From NCBI GenBank assembly GCA_963844625.1, contig CAWJPF010000035.1, forward strand, positions 434,001-498,000: a stretch of DNA of 64,000 nucleotides, read 5' to 3'. Under the pieces are notes generated by a model. The model ran no database searches, was not told the DNA's origin, and worked only from the letters and a program-made list of their open reading frames with translations. Position 1 is the stretch's first letter; every line of letters begins with the position of its first letter. This DNA comes from Palsa-504 sp963844625. GTDB taxonomy: Bacteria > Actinomycetota > Actinomycetes > Streptosporangiales > Streptosporangiaceae. The translations under genes were made by a program, and so were the position numbers. Below, piece after piece: positions 47,468 through 56,869 of this stretch.

Positions 47468-50323
47468 GTGGCTGACCGTCTTGTGGTTCGCGGCGCCCGC
47501 GAGCACAACTTGAAGGATGTCTCGCTGGATTTGCCGCGGGACGCGATGATCGTGTTTACGGGGTTGTCGGGGTCGGGGAAGTCGAGCCTGGCGTTTGACA
47601 CGATTTTCGCGGAGGGGCAGCGGCGGTACGTGGAGTCGCTGTCGGCGTATGCGCGGCAGTTCCTGGGGCAGATGGATAAGCCGGATGTGGATTTCATCGA
47701 CGGGCTGTCGCCGGCGGTCTCGATCGACCAGAAGTCGGCGTCGCGTAATCCGCGGTCGACGGTGGGGACGATCACCGAGGTGTATGACTACCTGCGGCTG
47801 CTGTACGCGCGGATCGGCAAGCCGCATTGCCCGTTGTGCGGGCGGCCGATCGCGCGGCAGTCGCCGCAGCAGATCGTGGACCGGGTGCTTGAGCTTGACG
47901 AGGGGACGCGGTTCCAGGTGCTGGCGCCGGTGGTGCGGGGGCGGAAGGGGGAGTACGGGGAGCTGCTGCGGGAGCTGCAGACCAAGGGCTACTCCCGGGC
48001 CCGCGTCGACGGCACCATCGTTCGCCTGGATGAGGCCCTGGCGGGGCAGCTGCCGGCGCTGAAGAAGTACGAGAAGCATGACATCGAGGTCATAGTCGAC
48101 CGGCTGGCGGTGAAAGAGTCGGCCCGGCGCAGGCTGACCGACTCGGTGGAGACCGCGCTGGGCCTGTCCGCCGGGGTCGTGGTGCTTGACTTCATCGACC
48201 TGCCCGAGAATGACCCGCACCGGGAGCGGATGTATTCCGAGCACCTGGCCTGCATGTATGACGATCTCTCGTTCGATGAGCTGGAGCCGCGGTCGTTCTC
48301 GTTCAACTCCCCGTGGGGAGCCTGCCCGGACTGCACCGGACTCGGCACCAGGCTCGAGGTCGATCCCGAGCTGATCGTCCCGGACGAGTCCAGGTCGCTC
48401 GCGGACGGCGCGATCGCGCCGTGGAGCGGCGGGCACATCAGTGACTACTTCTTCCGGCTGATCGAGGCCCTCGGCGACAGCCTCGGCTTCCGGATGGACA
48501 CGCCGTGGGCGAAGCTGCCCGCCAAGGCCCGCACGGCCCTGTTGCGCGGCTACGACCTGCAGGTCCACGTCCGGTACAAGAACCGGTACGGCCGCCAGCG
48601 CTCGTATTACACGAACTTCGAGGGTGTCATCCCGTGGGTCGAGCGGCGGCACGCCGAGGCGGAGTCGGACTCGAGCCGGGAGAAGTTCGCCGGGTACATG
48701 CGCGAGGTGCCGTGCCCGTCCTGCCACGGGGCCCGGCTCAAGCCGGTGTCGCTGGCGGTGTCCGTGGACGGCAGGTCCATCGCCGAACTGTGCGCGCTTC
48801 CCATCGGGGAGCTGGCCAAGCTACTGCTCAGCTTGCAGCTCTCCGAGCGTGATCAGCAGATCGCCCAGCGGATCGTGAAGGAAGTCAACGCCAGAATGGG
48901 TTTCCTCCTCGACGTCGGGCTGGACTACCTGACCCTGGACCGGGCCTCGGCCACGCTGGCCGGCGGCGAGGCCCAGCGGATCCGGCTGGCCACCCAGATC
49001 GGCTCGGGTCTGGTCGGGGTGCTGTACGTGCTCGACGAGCCGTCGATCGGGCTGCACCAGCGGGACAACCACCGGCTCCTCGAGACGCTGCTGCGGCTGC
49101 GCAACCTGGGCAACACGCTGATCGTCGTCGAGCATGACGAGGACACGATCCGGGCGGCCGACTGGATCGTGGACATCGGCCCGCGCGCCGGTGAGCACGG
49201 CGGCCACATCGTGGTCTCCGGCACGGTCGAGGACCTCCTGGCCAACCCCGAGTCGCTGACCGGCGCCTACCTGTCCGGGCGCGAGTCCATCCCGATGCCG
49301 GCCAGCCGCAGGAAGCGGGACAGGAGCCGCGAAGTCGCCGTCAAGGGCGCGGCCGAGCATAACCTGCGCGGCGTGGACGTGGCGTTCCCGCTCGGCTGCC
49401 TGGTCGCCGTCACCGGAGTGTCGGGGTCAGGCAAGTCCACGCTGGTCAACGACATCTTGTACAAGGCGCTGGCCCGCGAGCTCAACGGCGCCCGGACGGT
49501 CCCTGGCCGGCACACCCGGATCACCGGCATCCAGCACCTGGACAAGGTCGTGCACGTCGACCAGGGCCCGATCGGGCGCACCCCGCGGTCCAACCCGGCC
49601 ACCTACACCGGCGTCTTCGACCACATCCGGAAGCTGTTCGCGGCCACGACCGAGGCGAAGATCCGCGGCTACCAGCCCGGCCGGTTCTCCTTCAACGTCA
49701 AGGGCGGCCGGTGCGAGGCCTGCTCCGGCGACGGCACGATCAAGATCGAGATGCAGTTCCTGCCCGACGTCTACGTGCCCTGCGAGATCTGCCACGGCGC
49801 CCGGTACAACACCGACACCCTGGGCGTCCACTACAAGGGCAAGACCATCGCCGAGGTCCTCGACATGCCCATCGAGGAAGCGGCCGACTTCTTCGCGCCC
49901 GTCCCCGCCATCCACCGCCACCTGAAGACCCTGGTCGACGTCGGCCTGGGCTACGTGCGCCTGGGCCAGCCCGCGCCTACCCTGTCCGGCGGCGAGGCCC
50001 AGCGGGTCAAGCTGGCCGCCGAACTGCAGCGCCGGGCCACCGGCCGGACCATCTACGTGCTGGACGAGCCGACCACCGGGCTGCACTTCGAGGACATCCG
50101 CAAGCTGCTCGGCGTGCTGAGCCGCCTAGTCGAGACCGGCAACACGGTCATCGTGATCGAGCACAACCTGGACGTGATCAAGACCGCGGACTGGGTCATC
50201 GACCTTGGCCCGGAGGGCGGCGCCGGCGGAGGTCTCGTGATCGCCTCAGGACCGCCGGAGAAGATCGCAGGAGTCGAGGAGAGCTACACCGGCCACTTCC
50301 TCAAGAAACTCCTCGACGTCTAG
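47468..50323 (+). CDS. uvrA: Excinuclease ABC subunit UvrA
   Basis: A 951-aa UvrA, the damage-recognition ATPase of nucleotide excision repair. Both ABC modules are complete: Walker A FTGLSGSGKSSLAF and VTGVSGSGKSTLVN, signatures LAGGEAQRIRLATQI and LSGGEAQRVKLAAEL, Walker B VLYVLDEPSIGLH and IYVLDEPTTGLH. The zinc modules are visible as CPDCTGLG/CPSCHG and CEACSGDG/CEICHGARY. GTG 47468 follows GAGG and matches the normal start (ADRLVVRGAREHNL). Third-position preference shifts from G-rich in the first 500 nt to C-rich toward the end. Confidence 0.96.
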   Translation: MADRLVVRGAREHNLKDVSLDLPRDAMIVFTGLSGSGKSSLAFDTIFAEGQRRYVESLSAYARQFLGQMDKPDVDFIDGLSPAVSIDQKSASRNPRSTVGTITEVYDYLRLLYARIGKPHCPLCGRPIARQSPQQIVDRVLELDEGTRFQVLAPVVRGRKGEYGELLRELQTKGYSRARVDGTIVRLDEALAGQLPALKKYEKHDIEVIVDRLAVKESARRRLTDSVETALGLSAGVVVLDFIDLPENDPHRERMYSEHLACMYDDLSFDELEPRSFSFNSPWGACPDCTGLGTRLEVDPELIVPDESRSLADGAIAPWSGGHISDYFFRLIEALGDSLGFRMDTPWAKLPAKARTALLRGYDLQVHVRYKNRYGRQRSYYTNFEGVIPWVERRHAEAESDSSREKFAGYMREVPCPSCHGARLKPVSLAVSVDGRSIAELCALPIGELAKLLLSLQLSERDQQIAQRIVKEVNARMGFLLDVGLDYLTLDRASATLAGGEAQRIRLATQIGSGLVGVLYVLDEPSIGLHQRDNHRLLETLLRLRNLGNTLIVVEHDEDTIRAADWIVDIGPRAGEHGGHIVVSGTVEDLLANPESLTGAYLSGRESIPMPASRRKRDRSREVAVKGAAEHNLRGVDVAFPLGCLVAVTGVSGSGKSTLVNDILYKALARELNGARTVPGRHTRITGIQHLDKVVHVDQGPIGRTPRSNPATYTGVFDHIRKLFAATTEAKIRGYQPGRFSFNVKGGRCEACSGDGTIKIEMQFLPDVYVPCEICHGARYNTDTLGVHYKGKTIAEVLDMPIEEAADFFAPVPAIHRHLKTLVDVGLGYVRLGQPAPTLSGGEAQRVKLAAELQRRATGRTIYVLDEPTTGLHFEDIRKLLGVLSRLVETGNTVIVIEHNLDVIKTADWVIDLGPEGGAGGGLVIASGPPEKIAGVEESYTGHFLKKLLDV

Positions 50324-50332
50324 CCGGGCGCG

Positions 50333-50980
50333 GTGGAAATCGTCACCGAAGGCCGAGTCGCGCGGGCTGACCTGGACGGGGACAGCGCGGAGGCGCGCTT
50401 CCTGCTTGTGCTCACGCACGGGGCGGGCGGCAGCGTCGAGGCGCCCGACGTGCTGGCGGCCCGTGACGCCGGGCGGCAGTTGGGCGGGATGGTGGCCCGG
50501 GTCACGCAGCCGTACCGGGTCGCAGGGGCGCGCGCGCCCGGCTCCGCCGCCCGTCAGGACGCCGCCTGGGTCCAGACCGTGGCCGTGCTACGCGAACTGG
50601 CCCCCGGTATCCCGCTTGTCCAGGGCGGCCGCAGCAACGGCGCGCGGGTGGCCTGCCGTACCGCCGCCGCGGTGGGCGCCCGCGCCGTGATCGCGCTCGC
50701 GTTTCCCCTGCATCCCCCCGGGCACCTGGCCGGACGCGCCGCGCTGCCGGGCGCTCCGCCCTCGGGAACCGCGGTCCAGATACGGATCGCCGAACTCCGC
50801 GCGGCGCGCGCGGGTGGTGCCAAGGTGCTGGTGGTGAACGGCGAGCGTGACCCGTTCGGGATCCCGTCTGCGGACGACGCTGATCGGGTAGTCATCGTGC
50901 CGGGGGAGACGCATTCGCTGAAGGGCCATCGCGCGCAGATCGTGGCCGCCATCGCCGAGTGGCTGCCAGCGGTGCTCTAA
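50333..50980 (+). CDS. KANL3/Tex30-like alpha/beta hydrolase
   Basis: A 215-aa alpha/beta hydrolase with FLLVLTHGAGG at the oxyanion strand, nucleophile elbow GGRSNGARV, Asp in VVNGERDPFG and His in VPGETHSLKG. The family is dienelactone-hydrolase-like with unknown substrate. GTG 50333 is 9 nt after the uvrA stop, so expression with uvrA is likely, though no repair role is known for this family. Confidence 0.82.
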   Translation: MEIVTEGRVARADLDGDSAEARFLLVLTHGAGGSVEAPDVLAARDAGRQLGGMVARVTQPYRVAGARAPGSAARQDAAWVQTVAVLRELAPGIPLVQGGRSNGARVACRTAAAVGARAVIALAFPLHPPGHLAGRAALPGAPPSGTAVQIRIAELRAARAGGAKVLVVNGERDPFGIPSADDADRVVIVPGETHSLKGHRAQIVAAIAEWLPAVL

Positions 50981-51070
50981 AGGGGTGGCCCGCGTCCGGA
51001 GCCGGTGGCCTCGCGCCAGGCGGGCTCGCCAGGGCTTAAAAAAGGATTAAAAGGATCGCTGGTTGAACGT

Positions 51071-51358
51071 TCACGCCGAACCCGGGCTGCCGCGCAAGGC
51101 GGATAAGGCTGCGGGGGCCTCGGGAGCCCGTACGCTGCGCCCGGAGGTCACACCGATCGGGCGGTCGAAAGGGGCCAGGTCAGTGGGCCGGTGCGGCTCG
51201 ATGCACGCGCCGTCCGGTAGTAGTTCCCCGGTGTCCTCGAACATCACGACGCCATTGCAGAGCAGGCTCCAGCCCTGCTCGGGGTGACTGACGATAGTGT
51301 GGGCCGCTTCCCGGTCCGGGGCCGATGGCGCCGGACAAGGTGGCGAGTGTGGGCACAT
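51071..51358 (-). CDS. DUF5999-family small protein
   Basis: A 95-aa protein beginning MCPHSPPCPAP, then DREAAHTIVSHPEQGWSLLC, NGVVMFEDTGELLPDG, which is the actinobacterial DUF5999 pattern. The Cys/His-rich start may bind a metal. Its tail (about 35 residues) is longer and more variable than usual. ATG 51358 is fixed by AGGAGG 8 nt upstream. Function unknown. Confidence 0.75.
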   Translation of the reverse strand: MCPHSPPCPAPSAPDREAAHTIVSHPEQGWSLLCNGVVMFEDTGELLPDGACIEPHRPTDLAPFDRPIGVTSGRSVRAPEAPAALSALRGSPGSA

Positions 51359-51391
51359 ATCAGTGCCTCCTGAAGTTTTCATTGTTCGCAT

Positions 51392-51822
51392 TCATGATCG
51401 TTATAAGTGTGCCGCAGCCTGGGCGATCGCTGACATGGCCTACGCTGATCGTTTTCCAGGTGGCCATCTGTAGCTTCCCGCTGGTTTCCGTGTGGCACCT
51501 CTGGACTACTCATTGTAATCATCCTAGCCCCCTGGGCCCTGCGCCCAGAAAATTGGCCTAGACCAACTGTGCCGCTTTCCATCTTACGCTGCAAGCGACA
51601 CGCTCAACCCCAAACAATCGATTGCCGCGCTCTGCGCCCCTCGGGCCTCTAGCTGCGGCTCGCTCCCCCTACATCTGGAGACGCCGAGCTAGCCCGGTTG
51701 GTTCACGCGAGCGCGGCAGAATCCGGCGGGGCGCGATTGGCGGCGGCAAGCACCGCGGCCCGGCGGCCGCGAATGCCGTGGCCCGGCGGCCGCCAACGCC
51801 CGGGCTTAGCGGCGGAGTAGGG
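51392..51822. other. Intergenic stretch with lower G+C content
   Basis: About 430 bp between the DUF5999 and coiled-coil genes. It is clearly less G+C-rich from 51360 to 51620 than the rest of the window. Open frames here lack codon bias and ribosome-binding sites. I see no RNA gene. Confidence 0.4.
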
Positions 51823-52233
51823 CTAGGCTTCGGTGACCGGCGACGCTAGCGGGCTGAGCTCGAACGCCACGGCCGGGATGTCGTTGAGACGGTGGGTTTC
51901 CCGCAGCGTGAGCAGGTGCTCGGCTTCGGCCGTGAGCGCGTGCACGCGCGACGTGGCCCGCATCTTCCGGCGGTAGATGCGGTCGTCGAAGCCGCGCGGG
52001 CCCATAGCCGCGCGCTGCGCGGCGAAGGCGGCCCGCATGGCCTCGGTCAGCGCGGCGTCAAGGTCCTCGGCCAGGCGGCGCAGTTCAGGCGACGGCGCCC
52101 GCCGGGCCTGCGCCTTCCTGAACTGGCTCTCCGCCTCGCGGGCGGCGGCGAGGAGTTCTGCCCGCCGCGCAGCGAGCGCCAGATCGGCCTGGTAATGCTG
52201 CTCCGCCTCGCTGCTCGGCTTCTGCCGTCTCAT
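51823..52233 (-). CDS. Hypothetical helical/coiled-coil protein
   Basis: About 136 aa, strongly helical and charged: HYQADLALAARRAELLAAAR, ESQFRKAQARRAPSPELRRL, AEDLDAALTEAMRAAFAAQ, then HALTAEAEHLLTLRETHRLN. No domain recognised; the heptad-like Leu/Ala spacing suggests a coiled coil. ATG 52233 or the in-frame ATG 52248 could be the start, neither with a clear ribosome-binding site. Confidence 0.5.
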   Translation of the reverse strand: MRRQKPSSEAEQHYQADLALAARRAELLAAAREAESQFRKAQARRAPSPELRRLAEDLDAALTEAMRAAFAAQRAAMGPRGFDDRIYRRKMRATSRVHALTAEAEHLLTLRETHRLNDIPAVAFELSPLASPVTEA

Positions 52234-52299
52234 GACCACCGGTCTCATGACCCAATAGGGTACGCGCGGCGCCGGCGCGGTCGCATGGCGGTCCCGCCG

Positions 52300-54132
52300 T
52301 CAGGCCAGGCTCGCGGCCCAGCTGGCGTGCAGGGCCGCGTACTCGCCGTCCCCGGACATCAGCTCATGCGGCGGGCCATCTTCGGTGATCCGGCCCCCGT
52401 CGAGGACGAGGACCCGGTCGGCGATCGCCACCGTGGACAGCCGGTGCGCGATGATGACGGCTGTCCGGCCGGCCAGCACGGTGCGCAGGGCGCCCTGGAC
52501 CAGCCGCTCGCTCGGGATGTCGAGCAGCGAGGTGGCCTCGTCGAGGACGAGCACGGCCGGGGCGGCCAGGAATGCCCGGGCGAACGAGACGAGCTGACGC
52601 TGGCCCGCGGACAGCCGGCCGCCGCGCTTGCCGACCGGGGTGTCATAACCCTCGGGCAGCGCGGTGATGAAGTCGTGCGCGCCGATCATCCGCGCCGCGG
52701 CCTCCACCTCGGCGGGGCAGGCATCGGGACGGCCGAGCCTGACGTTCTCCGCGACCGATCCCTCGAACAGGAAGTTCTCCTGGGTGATCACGATGATCTC
52801 GGTGCGGAGCACGGAGTCCGCGAGCTGCCGCAGGTCGATTCCGTCCAGCGTCACCCGGCCTGAGCGCGGGTCGTAGAACCGGCCGAGCAGCCGCGCGATC
52901 GTCGTCTTGCCCGCGCCGGTCGCACCGACCACGGCGACCGTCTGCCCGGCCGGGATATCCAGGTCGAGTCCCGGCAGGACCAGGTTGTCGCGGTAGCCGA
53001 AGGTGACCGACTCCAACCGGACCCGCCGGCCGGCCGCGGTGGCGGCCCGGGCCGGCAGCGGCTGCGGGGCCGCGGGTTCCGGGACCGCTGGTTCTTGCTC
53101 GAGCACCCCCGAGATCTTCTCCAGGCCGGACGCCGCCGACTGGAACGTGTTGTAGAACTGCGACACGTCCTGCAGCGGATCGAAGAAACGCTGCAGGTAG
53201 AGCAGGAACGTCGTGAGCACGCCGATCTTGATGTTCCCCTCGATCACGAGCAGACCGCCGTAGCCGAGGATCACGCCCAAGATGACGTTGCCGACCAGCG
53301 AGATGCTCGGGCCGTAGATCGCGATGAGCCGCGAGGCGTGCGCGCTGGACTGCGCATAGTCCTGTCCGAGGCCGGAGAAGATTTCCTCGTTCCGCTTCTC
53401 CCTGCGGAACGCCTGCACCGCCCGGATCCCGCCGAACGTCTCGACGAAATGCACGATGACCAGCGCGATGGCTTCCCTGGTCCGCCGGTACGCGCGAGCG
53501 GACTCGCGCCGGAACCAGACCGTCAGCCAGGTCAGCGGAACGAAGCCGACCAGCACCACCAGACCGAGCTTCCAGGCGAGCAGCAGCATGCCGGTGCCGA
53601 CGAGCAGCAGGGTCAAGATGGCCGCGATCAGCGAGTCGAGCCCCTCCTCGAACAGGTCAGAGATCGACTCGACGTCCGAGGTCTGCCTGGAGATGACCCG
53701 CCCCGAGGTGTAGTCCTCGTGAAAGGCCACGTCCAGCAGGCCGAAGTGCGCGAACAGGCGGCGGCGCAGCTCGAGCACCACCTTCTGCCCGACGCGGCCG
53801 GTCATGGTGACGAACATGCGGGTCGTGACCGCCTGCACCCCGACCGTGACGGCGAAGGCCGCGGCGATGCCGAGCAGCGGCGCGGCGTCGTGGGCGTTCA
53901 GCAGCGGCGGCAGGCCGCTGTCGATGGCGATGCCGACCAGCCAGGGCCCGGCCAGCGCGGCCAGGCTCGCCACCACGATCAGCGACACGGTGGCGATCAC
54001 CGCGCGCCGGTACGGCCGCAGCAGCTCGCCGAGCAGCCGCCGGCTCCGCTCGCGCAGCAGCGCGGCCAGGCCGGCGCTGACCTCGTCGTTCTTCTCCGCG
54101 GCGACCCCGCGCCACGAGGCCGGCGTGGTCAC
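52300..54132 (-). CDS. ABC exporter half-transporter B (membrane + ATPase)
   Basis: A 610-aa type IV exporter subunit: six membrane helices (about residues 45-330), then an ATPase with Walker A VVGATGAGKTTIA, Walker B VLVLDEATSLLD (catalytic Glu present), signature variant LSAGQRQLVSF and switch His IIAHRLST. With subunit A it forms a heterodimer, since the two are coupled and carry complementary deviations. GTG 54132 overlaps the subunit A stop (GTGA). Substrate is unknown; lipids, drugs or siderophores are typical. Confidence 0.9.
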   Translation of the reverse strand: MTTPASWRGVAAEKNDEVSAGLAALLRERSRRLLGELLRPYRRAVIATVSLIVVASLAALAGPWLVGIAIDSGLPPLLNAHDAAPLLGIAAAFAVTVGVQAVTTRMFVTMTGRVGQKVVLELRRRLFAHFGLLDVAFHEDYTSGRVISRQTSDVESISDLFEEGLDSLIAAILTLLLVGTGMLLLAWKLGLVVLVGFVPLTWLTVWFRRESARAYRRTREAIALVIVHFVETFGGIRAVQAFRREKRNEEIFSGLGQDYAQSSAHASRLIAIYGPSISLVGNVILGVILGYGGLLVIEGNIKIGVLTTFLLYLQRFFDPLQDVSQFYNTFQSAASGLEKISGVLEQEPAVPEPAAPQPLPARAATAAGRRVRLESVTFGYRDNLVLPGLDLDIPAGQTVAVVGATGAGKTTIARLLGRFYDPRSGRVTLDGIDLRQLADSVLRTEIIVITQENFLFEGSVAENVRLGRPDACPAEVEAAARMIGAHDFITALPEGYDTPVGKRGGRLSAGQRQLVSFARAFLAAPAVLVLDEATSLLDIPSERLVQGALRTVLAGRTAVIIAHRLSTVAIADRVLVLDGGRITEDGPPHELMSGDGEYAALHASWAASLA

Positions 54133-56012
54133 GCGCTCTCCCTCAGGTCTTCGGTATCCATCAGGTCGGCGTACTCCGGGTTGGAAGCGAGCAGCTCCCG
54201 GTGGCTGCCGCTGGCCGCGATCACTCCGCCGGACAGCAGCGCCACCGTGTCCGCCAGCGCCACCGTGGACGGGCGGTGCGCCACCACCAGGGCGGTCGAT
54301 CCGGCCAGGATCTCGTGCAGCGCCCGGGTCACGCGCTCTTCGGTGTGCACGTCGAGGGCGGAAAGCGGATCGTCGAGGATCAGCACGTCCGGCTTGGCCA
54401 GGATGGCCCTGGCCAGGGCGATCCGCTGCCGCTGGCCGCCGGAAAGCGCCATACCCTGCTCGCCGATCCTGGTGTCCAGGCCCCACGGCAGGTCAAAGGC
54501 GAACCTGGCCTGCGCCGCCGTCAGCGCGGCCTCGACCGCGTCCTCGCCGGCGTCCGGCGCGCCGAACGTCACGTTCTCCCTGACGCTCGCGGAGAACAGC
54601 GTCGCGTCCTCGAAGGCGCAGCCCACCGCCGTGCGGAGCTTCGCCAGGGGGAGGTCGCGGACGTCCGTCCCGTCGAGCCGCACCGCTCCCGAACTCGCGT
54701 CGGCCAGCCGCGGCACGAGCTGCAGCAAGGTGGACTTGCCCGAGCCGGTCGCCCCGGTGAGCACGAGCGTCTGGCCGGGCGTCAGGTCGAGCACCACGTC
54801 GCGGAGCACGGGCTCGGCCGCGCCCGGATAGCTGAAGGCCACGTGGTCGAACACCAGGTGCCCCCGCCCGCGCCGCACCGTCCCGGCGCCGTCCGGCCAG
54901 CGCGGACCCGCAGCCCGCTGGTGCGGAACCCCCCGGGGCGCGGCTTCGATGCCGGGGGCACGCACGACGTCCCGTTCGGCCGAATTCTGGTCTTTATCGA
55001 TGATTTCCGGCGCGGTGTCGAAGATTTCCAGCACGCGCTGGGCCGCGGTGGCCGCCTCCTGGCCGGACGCGATGATGTAGCCGAGCGCCTCGACCGGCCA
55101 GACCAGCTGCAGCGCCAGTGTGATGAAGGCCACCAGGCCGCCCAGCGTCAGTGAGTGACGGCTGACCGCGAACACGCCGAGGACGACGATGAGGCCGATG
55201 ACGGCGTTCGGGATCAGGTCAAGCAGCGACCAGAAGGACCCGAGCAGGCCTGCCTTCTCGACCTGATTGCGGTAGACCTCCACGGCCTGGGCGCGGTGCC
55301 TGACGGCGGCCTGCGGGCTGCGGCCCAGCGCCTTGAGGACGCGGATGCCTGTCGCCGCCTCCTCGACCAGCGTCGCCAGGTCTCCTTCTTGGTCCTGGAC
55401 CCGCCGGGACAGGACCTTATAGCGCTTCTCGAACCTCAGGCAGACCGGCAGGACCGGCGCGAACACCGCGCCGGTGATCAGGCCAAGCCACCAGTTGAGG
55501 TTGATCAGCAGCGCGACCACGGCGATGAACCCCGCCACGTTGGTGACCATGAAGATCAGGCCGAACCCGGCGAACCTGCGGATCGACGACAGGTCGGTCG
55601 TCGCCCGGGACAGCAGCTGCCCGGACTGCCACCGGTCGTGGAATGAGGCCTGCAGCCGCTGCAGGTGCGCGTACAGGTCGTCCCTGATCGACCTTTCGAT
55701 ATCCGCGACCACGGTGGACTGGATCCAGCGGCGGATCATGTTCAGCAGCGCCTCGGCCGCGCCGAGGCCGATGGCGGCCAGGGCCAGCGGGATCAGCAAG
55801 CCCTTGGCCCCGTGCGCGATCGCCCCGTCGATCACGGCTTTGATGAGCAGCGGGATGGCGATGTCGGCCGCGACCGCGCCGAAGGCGGCCGTGAGCATCA
55901 CGATCATCTGGATGCGGAATGGCTTGAGGTAGCCGCGAAGCCGCCACAGCGCCCCGACTGGCCGTACCCTGGCGAAGGCGCGCGTGACCAGCAAAGGGGT
56001 AACAGAGGGCAT
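54129..56012 (-). CDS. ABC exporter half-transporter A (membrane + ATPase)
   Basis: A 627-aa exporter subunit with six helices and an ATPase: Walker A LTGATGSGKSTLL, signature ALSGGQRQRIALA (canonical), Walker B VLILDDPLSALD (Asp in place of catalytic Glu) and switch His VVAHRPST. The ATP site it forms with its own Walker B is therefore degenerate, while its canonical signature completes the active site of subunit B. A linker rich in Arg/Gly/Pro (about residues 345-380) precedes the ATPase. ATG 56012. Confidence 0.9.
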   Translation of the reverse strand: MPSVTPLLVTRAFARVRPVGALWRLRGYLKPFRIQMIVMLTAAFGAVAADIAIPLLIKAVIDGAIAHGAKGLLIPLALAAIGLGAAEALLNMIRRWIQSTVVADIERSIRDDLYAHLQRLQASFHDRWQSGQLLSRATTDLSSIRRFAGFGLIFMVTNVAGFIAVVALLINLNWWLGLITGAVFAPVLPVCLRFEKRYKVLSRRVQDQEGDLATLVEEAATGIRVLKALGRSPQAAVRHRAQAVEVYRNQVEKAGLLGSFWSLLDLIPNAVIGLIVVLGVFAVSRHSLTLGGLVAFITLALQLVWPVEALGYIIASGQEAATAAQRVLEIFDTAPEIIDKDQNSAERDVVRAPGIEAAPRGVPHQRAAGPRWPDGAGTVRRGRGHLVFDHVAFSYPGAAEPVLRDVVLDLTPGQTLVLTGATGSGKSTLLQLVPRLADASSGAVRLDGTDVRDLPLAKLRTAVGCAFEDATLFSASVRENVTFGAPDAGEDAVEAALTAAQARFAFDLPWGLDTRIGEQGMALSGGQRQRIALARAILAKPDVLILDDPLSALDVHTEERVTRALHEILAGSTALVVAHRPSTVALADTVALLSGGVIAASGSHRELLASNPEYADLMDTEDLRESA

Positions 56013-56194
56013 CAGCCGTGAGGTTAACCGCGCAGCCGCAACGTTGTCACCTTATTTTTTCTTAGAGCGGACGCCTTGTCGGCAGGCCATAACTCTGGCA
56101 CGCTGGCTCACCCGGAGGCTTCGCGAACCGGGGGCCGGGGTTGACCGGCAGGGAGAGGAACCGTGAAGCGCAGTACAAGCCGCCTCAGGCCTAG

Positions 56195-56869
56195 ATGAGC
56201 AGCGTGTCCCGCGCGGGGATCCTGGCCGCCTACCGCGACGGGATCACGGTCATCTGCGAGCTCGCAGCGCAGTTCACCGACGCGACGTGGCTCGCCGCGA
56301 CGCCCTGTACCGAATGGCGAGCGGTCGACCTGGCCGGCCATCTGCGCTGCGTGGCCGACGACTACCACGAGTACCTCGATGACACCCCGGCCAGCAGGCT
56401 GGCGCGGCTGATGGCCACCGGCGCGCCCGCCGACTCGCTCGCCCGCAAGCTCGCCCGGCAGAACTCCGCAGAGCTCGCCGCGCTACCCGACGCAGCCGGG
56501 CCCGAGCACATCGCCGCGTTCGCCGAGTCCGCGCGGTCCTACGGGCGGCGGCTACCGCTGTCGTGGGACCTGCTGCACCACAGGTACCGCGGTACCGATG
56601 TCACGGTGGGGGAGATGGCGGGCGTGGCGTGTGCCGAGTGGCACCTGCACGCCTGGGACCTGGCCCGATCGCTGGGCAAGGACTACCGTCCCGCCACCCC
56701 CGAGCTGGTCGTGACCGCGTGGCGGGCGGGTACGCCGCAGCTGCGGCCGCTGCCCGCCACGGGCTGGGCCGACGACGATCCGTGGCATTTCCTGCTGGGC
56801 GCGTCGGGTCGTGACCGGGGCTGGACCGCAGTGTTAGGCGGAGTAAAGTCCTTGGTTCGTGACCTTTGA
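56195..56869 (+). CDS. Maleylpyruvate isomerase-like (DinB-type) protein
   Basis: A 224-aa helical-bundle protein of the mycothiol-dependent maleylpyruvate isomerase/DinB superfamily. The metal-binding His in WRAVDLAGHLRCVADDY and the paired His in CAEWHLHAWDLARSLG fit the family's three-His site. TPCTEWRAVDLAGHL is its usual first signature. Substrate is unknown; many members are thiol-dependent. Its 3' end overlaps the next gene by 11 nt. Confidence 0.78.
   Translation: MSSVSRAGILAAYRDGITVICELAAQFTDATWLAATPCTEWRAVDLAGHLRCVADDYHEYLDDTPASRLARLMATGAPADSLARKLARQNSAELAALPDAAGPEHIAAFAESARSYGRRLPLSWDLLHHRYRGTDVTVGEMAGVACAEWHLHAWDLARSLGKDYRPATPELVVTAWRAGTPQLRPLPATGWADDDPWHFLLGASGRDRGWTAVLGGVKSLVRDL

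Noticed and set aside
51325..51561. 78-codon plus-strand frame opposite the start of the DUF5999 gene
   Set aside because: It overlaps the strong ribosome-binding site of DUF5999 on the other strand and has no family similarity or codon bias.
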